DNA of 64,000 bases from Rhynchopus sp. YZ270_cl-10 (GCA_964035575.1 OZ037859.1:1426001-1490000); one strand, 5' to 3'. Counted from the first letter of the stretch, positions 53,401 through 63,031 are shown. The notes: generated by a model not told the origin, from the sequence alone. Made by a program: numbers and translations.

Positions 53401-54254
53401 CCGACGTCCTTGCACAGCACTCCTCAGAGCTGATGTCCATCTTCCAATACTACGCCAGCACGGAGTCGTCTCTTGCCATGACACGGTCCTCCATGATCCA
53501 GATGTGCACCGATGCGAAGCTCCACCAAAGCCTTGGCAAGAAGGTTATTGAAGCACATATTGTCAAAGCATTGCACCATGACCCTGAGAAAGGAAAATCG
53601 ACTGCGGACTCGATTGCGGACAAGCTGCGCGACATCTACAGCAAAAAGAAGACGGACAGGCGCAAGCCCCGCAAGGACAAGACGGAACATGAGGGCCCTG
53701 CTGAAGTGGCAATCCAGCCTCCTGCGTTTGTGGAGGCCTTGTCGCGTATCGCCTTTGCGAAGTACTTCAAGCAGGGGAGCAGCTTGTCCGAGGCGTTGGC
53801 GCAGCTGCTGTGCGAGCAGGTGCTGCCGAATGCAAACAGGAGCAGCGTCCAGGAGTTCCGAACTGCGTTACGCCCAGCTGGCGTGCAACGCACGCTGCTT
53901 GTCTCGCAGCCGATATTGAAACGCGCCTTCATCCACTTCGCCACTGCTGGGGTCACGGAGGAGGGGGGGAAGATCATTTGCCCCAAGGAGTTTGGCAAGT
54001 TTATTATGGAGTGCAACCTGGTCGACAACAGGTTCACCTTTGCAGAGTCTGCTCACATCTGCGCCACGTTCTCATGCCTTCCCGGCAAGAGCGTCGCAGG
54101 CATGCGCTACCAAGAGTGGACTGAAGCCATCGTCTGCATCTGTGCCTTCAAATACCCATCCCCGCTGGTCCCGCTCAGCCAAAAGCTTAATGCGTTCTTC
54201 AAAAACAATTTCCTTCCGCGCCTGAAAGAGCGTCTTGCTGGTGGCGTGTCGTGA
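50442..54254 (+). CDS. Coiled-coil and calponin-homology protein, probably cytoskeletal/flagellar
   Basis: An intronless 1270-residue protein. The N-terminal 470 residues are mostly low complexity with Ser- and Gly-rich parts. A long coiled-coil region follows (about 425-690; e.g. ITTLTAQVADLMQKNADLES). A calponin-homology domain (about 745-870) resembles the plastin/fimbrin type: ERMLLNFCNYVLD, then DCELYIVMLKTLYP and RAETIVANVAKIGL with LAPDDVLQGRAAKNC. The C-terminal 380 residues are helical, with blocks of the kind seen in EF-hand-like protist flagellar proteins (IFQYYASTESSLAMTRSSMI). Such architecture suggests an actin- or axoneme-associated scaffold. The next gene begins 240 bp downstream. 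Confidence 0.85.
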   Translation: MMAQAQRSLKGAHVSAMDELSKGGAAAACMDTVSSTRMGFEGTPCQPMETDEFTDERMEGLVLQWLRTLKGSRSDFHSTMVWVQCVHQQIRRATQRFPYPNQLRTASACILLCVLCSDICKLQEQSLALKERSAKMILEQPFLQPTASSVHKRKVTKKSCAAIAAAIRTKADKTEKTVKVAKAVEAHEDDVVAALLQSSKAERHNHCLDLGSLRTSLAAPEPMLAQRERDKPQTLSSLQHALQADNAFPRASSPAFKEEKEDNFFKQPPQRKLLSKLITLLLRDILSSVYVRESAEDRQQRQEGDGGGANSSCDSPQTRASCGSNSNAQPKKGTGPSAAPLSERVAYLKQQIVGDDDADNVSECYSCSSNSSDGDGGGGGGVPSPAPSPCSQHSGSEASQPKSKKKLHKGRESEKSFKRIVSQLLREDYADAFTNLRMYAEKSRDLETKISNISKEVNDKNGELEMERLRKTGVVQIEIRQWQLTVKRNVFNSWVKETRESKQGRSAVSKMVEQLESKALHYSMWIAFLMLRNHASCTTGARTTTQLDALKRTWRSSEAARRLERTELSNQLMEEKKQSSQQSFSMQSRHQMEADALTSQITTLTAQVADLMQKNADLESRVETLEEERNNWVVLSNSLAGNEAAMTRHCDMEKEKKGAQSTSAAPAPASANNMELLEHPFFVLCTDREKRRSEKVAVQQRINDLLQQTSTTTAEEAKKQAIIDRLTKKLQADDVEYKVQQGSSNLVELLRSKNAIERMLLNFCNYVLDRERVHRTTPIENFSTDLQDCELYIVMLKTLYPKLFDLDLLHEPSHSVRAETIVANVAKIGLSNILAPDDVLQGRAAKNCILVAELFMKYCVSNCTGGSPDVATLKIPPPGDEFVHKLLQTTQVSADADKATMGCCTDYRVIYEFSKFSVEAKRAWQFLEGVVNKSVLRQLQGKLTPDGDVLDLKAQRLKQTFTTLHEDNVLDILMCEQNQADELDECADVLAQHSSELMSIFQYYASTESSLAMTRSSMIQMCTDAKLHQSLGKKVIEAHIVKALHHDPEKGKSTADSIADKLRDIYSKKKTDRRKPRKDKTEHEGPAEVAIQPPAFVEALSRIAFAKYFKQGSSLSEALAQLLCEQVLPNANRSSVQEFRTALRPAGVQRTLLVSQPILKRAFIHFATAGVTEEGGKIICPKEFGKFIMECNLVDNRFTFAESAHICATFSCLPGKSVAGMRYQEWTEAIVCICAFKYPSPLVPLSQKLNAFFKNNFLPRLKERLAGGVS

Positions 54255-54493
54255 TTCTCCACTTACACCACGCACCCCACCATACCCCTCCCAGTTAACC
54301 TGTTTGATCTCAAAAATGTAGCATCGTATCTTTTGTTCATCGTCGCACCCTCTTCAGCACCACACCACCCTTCAGGTGCCACGCATAGCAGCACCCACAC
54401 CACACACTAACCCCCCCCTCCCCCACACTATCTTTCCCCCCCCATTTTTTTTTTATCTTGAATTTCTTTTTTCCGTTACACTGAACCAGCCCC

Positions 54494-57400
54494 ATGTCTG
54501 ATGATGAGGGGAAGCGGGGGATGGGCGCACGATCGCACAGTGCTATGTGCAGCTCCCCGACGTCCAAGAAGGCGCTGCAGCTGAAGGAGCAGAACAGCGA
54601 CGGCTGCGACAGCAGGGAGCAGAGCCTGACGCACATCCCGAAGGAAGCGCTTCTTGACAACGAGGAGGAGGAGGAGGAGGAGGATGAGGCCATCACAGTC
54701 ACGCCGCTCGACTCCATGAAGCACGGCTCCGGCACAACGTCGCCCAATGAGGAAGGAATGGGCGCGCGCAGCAGGTCCGTCCCCGCCATGACCCTCACCT
54801 CTGACGACAAAGAGGACTGCACCCTCGAGCACGAATGGACCATCTGGTTCGACAAAAGCGCACGCAAGATCAAAACCAAAGGTAAGGGCGACAAAAAGGG
54901 CGAAGACACCATGTACGAAGACTGCATTGTCGAGCTCGGCACCTTCTCCACAGTCGAGGTCTTCTGGACATACTGGAACTCCCTCCACGTGCACAACCTT
55001 AAGGATCACTGCAACCTTCGGGTCTTCAAGAAAGGCATCAAGCCTCTGTGGGAGGACAAAATGAACAAAAAGGGTGGAAAGTGGGTTGTCCGTGGGGTGC
55101 CGAAGACGCACAGAAAAAAGCTGTGGACGAACATGATTATGCACCTCATCAAGGGGAAGCTGAAGGACAACACGACGCACACTGTGTGCGGGGTCGTGTT
55201 GTCGACCAGGGACAACGGGGACAGCATGCAGCTGTGGCAGGATGGCGGCCTCACGCTGCAGACGACTCCGGTATGCATCTACAACCCCATCCCACCCTAC
55301 CCCACCCCCTGAACCACAGGAGACTCCCGAGCAAACAGCGGAAAGAACCGGCCGCCCCACAACAGAGGACATGCTGCAGGAACTTCTCACAGTCGCCGAA
55401 ACAGACGAGGTCTACTCAAACTTCAAGTACCAAACCCACGCAGAGCTGCAGCAGACAGGCCCCCCCGCGCAGGGCCAGAAGGAAAAGCCTTCGTACCACG
55501 CGGCACGCGACACACTCGACCCGGCAAAGTATGTCATCATGGTTTGTGGCCCTCATCCAACCCTTTCACAGTGCAAGCGCAATGGCTATGGCAGCGCTCA
55601 GCGGTGTCGCGAACGCGGCACAAGGTATGTCAGTGTTCATCGTGTCAGCGCACCACGACACTTCTACAGAAGAAAAACCGAAGGAGGTTCCTCTTGCGGA
55701 AAAGCCGCAGCAGGCTGGAGATGCGAACCCGTTTGGTATTCTTCCGGGGATGCTGCTGCCGGAGATGGGCGACACGTCTGGTGTGCCGAATGCGATGATG
55801 GGGATGATGCACGCGATGGAGAACATGCAGGGCATGATGGGGTCCATGGGCGCGGTATGCATACATCGCTACAGTACAGCACACAACCCTCCCTTCCCAC
55901 AGTACGGGGCGCTTCCTGGCGCAAACGTGGGGGCTATCGACGACTCGTGGGCAAAGGAAGCCGGCGAAGAGGACCAGAGCGATTCAGACGACGGCATGCA
56001 GAACCTGCACGTGGAGGGGCAGGCAGAGCCCACCCATGCTGTGCGGCAGATCCAGGTATGGTGAGCAGTTTTGTGGGATGTGCACGAGAGGCACATTCAT
56101 CAAGTTTCGTTGATGCTTTTACACATGCTTGTCCACCACAGGAACGTGCCAAGTTGATCCGCACAGTGAGGAAAAAGATCCGGTATATCAACTTCTTCCT
56201 TGCTCGGCAGGGCAAGGGACGGGAGCTCACCCTGCAAGAGAAGCAACGTGTCAAGTCAATGCCTTTCCTGCAAAGAGAACTGCAGCTCCTGGAAGAGCAG
56301 CAGACCAAGGAGGTTGAGGACCAAAAGAAGCAGCTCGGAGTGGACTCGCTTGACTTCCTCCGCAAGCCCCAGCAGCCCATGACGTACGTGAACGAGAGTG
56401 AGAAAAGGTTCAAAACCATGCGCGCGATAAGGAAAAAGATCCGCTTTATCCACTACCACTTGGAACGGCAGCGCCAGGTATGAGCCGTCCACGCCCCTGC
56501 AACCTTTCACACATTTCACTCACAGGGCAAGGTACTCTCCCCTGCAGAGATTGCCAAGGTGAACGCACTTCCCGAATTCGAGAAAAAGCTTGCAGAGCTC
56601 GAAAACGACGAAGCACTTGCTAACGGCGGCACGGTTCTTGTGCACGACGCAAACAGCGAAGACGCGCAGGACGCGACTGTGCTTCCCATGAAGCCTGTCA
56701 TCCCCTCTGCGCAGCCCTCGACCACCAGCACCCCTGTCCTGCAGAACGCGCCTGCGTTCCCGACAGGAAGCTTCAGCGCACCTCCCTCGGAAAATCCGGA
56801 CGCTATGACTTCTCTTTTCCCCCAAAATTCTCAGCCGACTCAGCCACAGCAACCCACCGGGATGCCACAGCCGAAGCAGCAGTACATCCAACCCAACCAG
56901 CCGCAGGGTGCGCAAGGCATGCACAGCTGGATAGAACAGGGCATGCAGGCGGCGTACCCTGCGACGGGGCAGGCGCTGCCGTCGTACTTTATGCCTCAGG
57001 GCGGAGCGGCGCCTCAGGCAGGTGACGCAGGCGCGGCAAATGCGTTTGGTGGGTTTGGTGTGCAGCACCCCTCACAGATCCTGGAGTTGCGCCAGCAGAT
57101 TGAGGCACAGAAGAAAGAGCTGGAGGAGAAGCAGCGCCACATCGACATGCTTGTGAAGCAGGGCATCCCGCCTGGGCAGATCCCACAGATCACAGCAGGT
57201 CTCCCTATGGGCAACGCTGCAGCAATGAGCTTCATGGCGCAGACAGGCAACATGGGCATGGGCGTGCCGCATGCAGCTGTGCCCGTCAACAACGGCAGCT
57301 TCAACCTGTCCGCCAACACAGCGGGCGCCAACCCAGTCAGCCCTGGCAGCTTGTACCTCTCCCCTGGACCCCCACCACTGGAGTCACCCAGTGCAGCAGG

Positions 57401-57747
57401 CACCCTGGGGCAGGGCGGTCCCATGTCCCCCGTGGGAGGGCTGCCGCCGAACAGAATACTGCAGGTATGGTAATTCGGGGGTTTTAGTGGAGTTTTCCCC
57501 CTCGGGGGGCTTGCCTGCATACGCCTTGGGGCACGTCGTAAAATTCACTGTTTGGGAATTTCCAAAGAGGGTTTTCTTGGAACAGAAAAGCGCCTTATGT
57601 GCATGGTTCATTTGATAACGTCTCACTCAAAATCGACATACCTCTGTTTTACAGCAGCAGCAACAGCTGCAGCAGCAGCCGCAGCAGCCAGGACACTTTC
57701 CGCACATGACGCAGTTCTTGGGTGCGCAGGACCAGCAGTCCATTTGA
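54494..57747 (+). CDS. 4EHP-type eIF4E with a 600-residue C-terminal extension
   Basis: Eight exons: 54494-55270, 55320-55528, 55572-55624, 55670-55854, 55903-56055, 56142-56477, 56526-57464 and 57655-57747. The seven introns are 43-190 nt and all start GTATG; the joined frame is open for 914 residues. The eIF4E domain (about 108-300) is preceded by an acidic tail. It reads HEWTIWF, ELGTFSTVEVFW, GIKPLWEDKMNKKGGKWVVR. The cap-stacking residues are Y141 and W186, as in 4EHP/eIF4E2, rather than two Trp. The extension has a Met-rich part (NAMMGMMHAMENMQGMM), two RKKIRxI...LxRQ helical motifs about 80 residues apart (similar to a short motif in eIF2A/PYM), then a Gln/Pro/Gly-rich tail with one coiled coil (LRQQIEAQKKELEEKQ). 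4EHP competes for mRNA caps and represses translation. Confidence 0.86.
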
Positions 57748-58080
57748 AGCGACCGTGCTCAGGTTCTAGCCCGAGCTCACTAGCCGAATACAACAGGGAA
57801 AGGAAGAGACATTGTACCTTCTGCACGAATTTCAAAAAAAGAAGTTTTATCCATGGACCTAGGTTCCTTTAAAAAAAAACAAAGAAAACAACCAATCGGC
57901 CCCGCCTTTCAGGGGTAGATTGGGGTATGCACGCACCCCCTTTTTTTTGCCATTTCCCTCCTTATTTTCTGATATTATCCCTGCCCTTTTGGGTGGGATG
58001 TACAAAGACGACCGTACGGTCTCAACCAACACAAAACACACACAAAAAAAGTGGAGAATTGCACGATGTGGCGACACAAG
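57748..58080. other. Intergenic, no feature recognised
   Basis: Noncoding stretch after the 4EHP-type gene; nothing structured seen before the short repeat F5. Confidence 0.55.
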
Positions 58081-58113
58081 AGGCAACTACACTGTTCCAA
58101 CAATTGTTCAAAA
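58081..58113 (+). repeat. Short dispersed repeat F5, copy 2
   Basis: GGCAACTACACTGTTCCAAC followed by AATTGTTCAAAA. Same as 32892-32925 with two changes. Confidence 0.6.
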
Positions 58114-58462
58114 AAACAAAAAACAAAAACAAAAAAAAACAACAAAAAAAACGGACTGCCAATAAAGGTCCCAGGCATGGTAGTCGCCACAGAAAAGCTC
58201 TGTCTCTCGACTCTCACTGACCTATCTCCTACCCTTACAAGGGGACAGGAAGAAAAAAATGCTTCTTTTTTTATCTTTTTATTTTATTTTTTAGTACTCT
58301 GTCAAAATCTGGAAGAAGAAAAAAACACACACAAAAAAAAAAAAAAAATCACCCTCATATCTCTTGTTGCTCTGTTAGGGAAAAGGCGAAAAGACTCTGC
58401 CATATTTTTTTCCCTCAAGAAGAAAATTTACGCATTTATTTTTTCCCCACCTTTTTTTTAAA

Positions 58463-58520
58463 GGCCTGCGTCCGCCGGTGTCCGGTGAGGCGTTTGCACT
58501 TTTCAACTTCTCTTTTTTTT
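58463..58520 (+). repeat. Dispersed repeat F2, best copy
   Basis: GGCCTGCGTCCGCCGGTGTC, then CGGTGAGGCG and TTTGCACTTTTCAACTTC, then a T run. Confidence 0.8.
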
Positions 58521-58599
58521 CCCTTCAAAAAAGCATTCATTTTTTTTTTTTTTGTCATTCCTCCTTACGTGGTTGTTTCAAAATATTTTTTTTTCCCCA

Positions 58600-58642
58600 G
58601 TGCCTGCCACCAGAGGACTTTGCACGATCAACTTCACTTTTT
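58600..58642 (+). repeat. Dispersed repeat F2, copy 10
   Basis: GTGCCTGCCACCAGAGGAC, then TTTGCACGATCAACTTCAC and a T tract ending TTCCAG, 3 bp before an F1 copy. Confidence 0.65.
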
Positions 58643-58648
58643 CTTCCA

Positions 58649-58690
58649 GGTGACCTAAGCACGAGAGGCTCATATCACTTTTCTCTCTTT
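58649..58690 (+). repeat. Hairpin element F1, partial
   Basis: GGTGACCTAAGCACGAGAGG, then CTCATATCACTTTTCTC. The 3' arm is lost, but the pyrimidine end is kept. Confidence 0.65.
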
Positions 58691-59004
58691 TTCTCTTCGT
58701 TTCTTTCCACCCCCCCGGCCAACCTCTTTTTTATTATTTTTTTTTTGATATCTTTACCTGACTGGATTTCCACACAATTTCTTTATGATCCCTACTTCCG
58801 GCAACTGTTGAGAAAACACACCTTCCATGTGCATAGAAACACATTTATCTTTCAAGGTTCTCAAGCAACGGTACCGAACCCATAACTGTTTCCACAACGT
58901 GCCAAAATAATATCATGAAGATGAACCCAGGTGTCCCTCTTTTTTGTTGTAAAACATAAAAAAAAAAAGAAAATCTCTGTTACACTTAGGGATGCATGTG
59001 TCTG

Positions 59005-59065
59005 TACACGGTTGTCAGGTCTAGGTGGGAGGCTTGCTCATCCACCTGGACCTGACAACCGTGTA
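59005..59065. repeat. 61-bp near-perfect hairpin
   Basis: TACACGGTTGTCAGGTC and TAGGTGG pair with CCACCTG and GACCTGACAACCGTGTA around an 11-nt loop (GAGGCTTGCTC), with one mismatch. It stands alone in intergenic DNA and could be a small foldback element or a hairpin RNA. Confidence 0.85.
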
Positions 59066-59605
59066 TATCCCTGGGGAGACATTGTTGCAGTACAGAACCC
59101 ACGGTTATCCTTGGTGTCGCATTTATTCTTTGTCATGCGCATCCAGAGTGAGAGAGTCTGCATCAACACTTTGTCATTACAAGCCAGGGCTACGGGGGTG
59201 GGTCTCGTGGACACACCTTGCTTTGAAACCTGGAGGGAGTGTTTGTGCGGTTGCCGCCACATTCATTTCCCATTTTTTCATCTTTTTTTTCTCTCTCTTC
59301 TAGACCCGTGGAGGTGTCGCTTCATATTGTGCTAGCTCCTGTCTCCCCCCAATGCTGGCTGTGCTGCTTATTCTTCTGTACGCGCCACCAGAGTACAGTA
59401 TTCTGTTGTGTTCTTATGGTCCAAAAAATACACGAGAGTGCAGTACAGCCGTCATTAACCAAGCCCCCCCCGCCCCACTGACACCTCATTACTTTGAGAT
59501 GCTTAGGTGCTTAGGTCCATCATTTTACCAAAAGGTGTTGGGTAACGCTTGTGTAGGGTCAAACCTTTTTTCTGTCTTTTTTTTTTCCTGTTTTTTTTTG
59601 AATAT
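59066..59605. other. Intergenic, diverged F1-like trace, no gene recognised
   Basis: TTTGAGATGCTTAGGTGC at about 59493 resembles the F1 arms but does not form a clear hairpin. Nothing else is supported. Confidence 0.45.
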
Positions 59606-59650
59606 GTGCCGTCCGCCAGTGTCAGGTGTTTGCGCTTCCTTTTTCCCGGC
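59606..59650 (+). repeat. Dispersed repeat F2, diverged
   Basis: GTGCCGTCCGCCAGTGTC, then AGGTGTTTGCGCTTCC and a T run. Confidence 0.5.
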
Positions 59651-60952
59651 CCAACTTGAGACTTAAAAAAAAAATGTATTTATTTTTTTTTTTGTGGAAA
59701 AAATGGGTTGTTTAGAATTGTGCTTTGCTATAGAAAACGTTGAAAATGGCAGTGTGTTTTTGAAAGAAAAACAACAATAAAAAAAAACTGTTGTCGTAGA
59801 GAGGGTTTTTTTTGATAATGTTCAAAAAGCGAAAATAATAATGGTCGGAATGGGAGAATTGTGTTGTGTAATGTACGTTGCACTATGTAGACCCTCTGAA
59901 GAGAAAAAAGCCCTAAGCCGGGGCGTATGAGGTTAGCTAAGCATTTTTTTTTCCACGTAACGCTGATGATCACAGATTCATATTAAAAAGAAGGAGCAAC
60001 AGTTGTCAACTGCTACAAAAAGCAAAATCACACCCACAGAAGGGTTCGTGACAATTCTTCTTATTTTGTGGTGTTTCCCCCACTTTTTTTATTCTTCACG
60101 CTCACGCATGACTGATGGCACACTCAGTACCCACCCCACCACCGAAACACCCCACTACAAGGAAAGGTTCTCCGGTACTAAAGAAATGAAAACACACCGA
60201 CATAACTAACGAGGGTATTTTTTTCTTTTCTTGTTTTTCCCCCCCCCTTTTTTTTTTCTTTTGTGAGTGCGTGTTACGTGCGTGGGTCTTTTTTTTATAT
60301 TTTTTTTTTGTGTTTTTTTGTCCTGTAAGTTCATGACAGAGCTGCGAACGGACACTACACATACCCACCATGGACAGGATTACCCATAACTGATTTCCAA
60401 ACACACACCCATTTGCTTGCGTATCTCCCCGGTACGTTGCACCCCCTTTACAACACGCACATCATTTTCCACAAAAAACCCTGAAGCTTAAGGAGCACTT
60501 TTGCTTCTCTTTTGCTATTCTTGGGAGGGTCGTCCGTTAGGCCCCTAAAAAAACGACCAAAAAAATCCCCACAAGCCTGTCTCTGCACAAGGCGATTGTT
60601 TCAAAATTGTTTACTAATTGTTGTGAAGATCTGCGTTCTGTTCAGATGGATTGAGGGGAGGCTGGATGAATGGGGGAGCGGGCGTAGCACACATTGCAGT
60701 GCACCCCTTGTTTTGAAATTGAATGCTTTGTAGTACTGTGTGTATTTTTCCCGTTTTCGTTTGGGGGTCGGGGGGGTGAACAATGTTTGCCAGAGGGAGG
60801 GGAAAAGAAAAAAAGAAAAGAAAAACGAAGTAAAGCGTAAGTAATCCTTGCCTTCCAAAGGTCATAATGAAAAATCCACTATTTTGGTGGGGTGATTTTG
60901 TCTAGGTCATCAAAAATTATGGGGATGCTTGCCTGCGGATGCCAGTCTTTCG
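59651..60952. other. Intergenic, no feature recognised
   Basis: T- and A-rich DNA with several long open frames of poor composition. No protein-like segment, RNA gene or repeat was identified. Confidence 0.5.
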
Positions 60953-61000
60953 AGATGCCTAAAGCATGAGGCTTGGGCTCACCTTACCAACATTTTTTAT
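60953..61000 (+). repeat. Diverged hairpin element F1
   Basis: GCCTAAAGC-ATGAG-GCTTGGGC, then TCACCTTACCAACA and a T run. The arms pair with one G-T and one bulge. Confidence 0.55.
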
Positions 61001-61078
61001 ACTTTTTTATTTTTACGATTTTTTTCAAGTTCACCCCTTTTCAAGATAGGGTTGAACAAAGGGAAAAAAGAAAGAACG

Positions 61079-61112
<34 letters not shown>

Positions 61113-61248
61113 TGCTCGTGTTTTGAATACCACCTCTTGTCCTTGTTTCTGCCACTTCAGAGTGCCGAAATGACTGTTCAAAGAGCTGGGAGAGGGGGGG
61201 GTGTGAAAAAAGATTAAAAAACAAACAAAAACAAAAAACAAAAAAAAC

Positions 61249-61297
61249 CTAGTGGAGCTCATCCTCGGGTGTCTACCACTGCTACCAAGTTTTCAAA
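61249..61297 (-). repeat. Dispersed repeat F4, reverse copy
   Basis: On the minus strand: TTTTTTTGAAAACTTGGTAG, then GGTAGACACCCGAGGATGAG. The stretch from 61298 to 61939 is poly-A-rich with lysine-rich spurious frames. Confidence 0.65.
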
Positions 61298-61939
61298 AAA
61301 AAAGCCCAAAAAATAACTACCAACTACAAAACTATACAAAAAAAGCCTTTCTTTTTTGTCAGAAAAAAAACCAGAAAAAAAAAAAAAAAAAACATGAAAA
61401 ATACTCTCCCTTCCTCCCCCTACCAGAGTCGAGAGCTCTACCGGAATGTGGGGTATGTGGTCTGGGGTCGGGTGGGGTCCTCTTCCAACAAAAAAAGTTT
61501 CAAAATAAATACAGCAGTTTTTTTTTTCCAGTTAATTTTTACCCACCTTTTCCCGTCCCATGTTTTCTGTATCCTTCTCTGCATATCCTATTTTATTGGG
61601 GGAAAAAAGCAACAACAAAAAAAAAAAAACTCAAAAATAAATCTTCAAAAAAACAACCTTATTTTGTTCAGCTTTTCAAAAAAAAAAAAGACCAAAAAAA
61701 TGCAAAAAAAACTACCAAAACAAAAAAAAAGACCAACAAAAAAAAAAAAAAAAACAAAAAAAAAAACAAAAAAAAAAAAAAAAAAAATGCAAAAAAAAAA
61801 CCCAAAATCCAACAAAAAATCAATCACTCATCAAGTTTTTTTTGTCCATGTACATGCACCACAATCACCACCCTACACACCCCTTACAGCTATTTTACTA
61901 AAACAAAAGCATTACTTTTCGAACACCACAGTTTTGACA

Positions 61940-63031
61940 ATGACAATTGACGCTATGACGATTGCCTCGCACGTGGCTCACTCTGAGGCACTGGTGACCT
62001 TCGCAATGCTTGCCGTCGCTGTCGGACTGGTCATGACCGTCAAGCACGCCTTTGCACTTCTTGGTGTGTCCCCACCCGTCGCCACTGGGGTGCCTTCTGC
62101 TGTCACCGCACCACGGGACAGAATACGTCACAAACCACAGAAACAGCAGAAGTCCATTCTCTCCCAGGTATGCATCCTCTATCCTCTATCCTCTACCCAT
62201 CAACACATACCACGGCTCATTACGATTTGTCCACCTCGCTTATTACACAAACGGCGTTTTCCCGTGGAACGGCGTTTCGCTAATTTGGAAAACACTGTTT
62301 TAAAAGGCAAACGGCAAAACGGCACAGCAATATGCCACTTTATATTAATACCACAAACACCCTTACAGCCGATGAAGTTGAAGGACGACCTTGCGACTGT
62401 CGCTGCCGTTGCCGCCATTGCTGTGCTTGCGGACTGCAGGGGGCTTGCAGAGGAGGTCCCTGTCCTCGAGGCGGCTGAGTGCAACACTGCGGAGGTGGTC
62501 GGCATGCACACACTGCTGCGCAAGGCTGCGTCCTCCGCATCGACATCGTCCGTCAGCGAAGAGGACTTCGCAGTGTCATCTGAGGAGCCGTCCGAGCCCT
62601 CCGAGGGTGTGCAGGAGGAGCAGATCCGGTCTGAGTGTCCGTCGCTTGTGGACGACGAGTCGACGTGCTCAAGCATGCCGAGTCTGGAGGATGTCGACGA
62701 GGACTTCTTCTCCACCGAGTTTGCCTTCCAAGACGACAGCAACGTTGCGAAGGGATGGCACCCACTTCACTCCACCGCGGACTCCGTCTCGCCCCTTGGC
62801 TCGCTTGCAGGCGCCTTTGCCTTTGCCAACTCTCGCACAGCACCCAAGGTCGTGTACCTCAACGACGAAGGCGAAGAGCTCGCAGCACGTCCCGCACCAG
62901 GCACCCTCATGATGATGGTCGGCGACAGCCTTCCCCTCCAGGACGACGCCTGGGTGCCCACGGGGTATGCTCGTGGCGTGCCCAGTGTCGCGTACAACTA
63001 CGTGCAGCCGCTGCAGCCGGTGGAGGCATAA
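61940..63031 (+). CDS. Unrecognised acidic/Ser-rich protein with one membrane segment
   Basis: Exons 61940-62167 and 62369-63031 flank a 201-nt intron (GTATGC...CAG), which is a multiple of three and stop-free; the product is 296 residues. The start is the ATG of MTIDAM after a poly-A-rich leader; no nearby upstream ATG in this frame has coding-like sequence. One hydrophobic segment (about 19-45, VTFAMLAVAVGLVMTV) may be a signal anchor. After the intron comes an Ala-rich helix (LATVAAVAAIAVLADC), then a Ser/Glu-rich stretch with SVSEEDFAVSSEEPSEPSEG and FFSTEFAFQDDSN. The C-terminus is more ordered (PKVVYLNDEGEELAARP). Family not recognised. Confidence 0.68.
   Translation: MTIDAMTIASHVAHSEALVTFAMLAVAVGLVMTVKHAFALLGVSPPVATGVPSAVTAPRDRIRHKPQKQQKSILSQVCILYPLSSTHQHIPRLITICPPRLLHKRRFPVERRFANLENTVLKGKRQNGTAICHFILIPQTPLQPMKLKDDLATVAAVAAIAVLADCRGLAEEVPVLEAAECNTAEVVGMHTLLRKAASSASTSSVSEEDFAVSSEEPSEPSEGVQEEQIRSECPSLVDDESTCSSMPSLEDVDEDFFSTEFAFQDDSNVAKGWHPLHSTADSVSPLGSLAGAFAFANSRTAPKVVYLNDEGEELAARPAPGTLMMMVGDSLPLQDDAWVPTGYARGVPSVAYNYVQPLQPVEA

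Noticed and set aside
55542-55571. 30-nt intron starting at GTTTGT in the 4EHP-type gene
   Set aside because: It breaks the frame of the next exons. The GTATGT site at 55529 gives a 43-nt intron and restores phase throughout.
61252-61939. Long lysine-rich frames upstream of the last gene
   Set aside because: Translated poly-A tracts. Only the part from the ATG at 61940 has coding-like composition.
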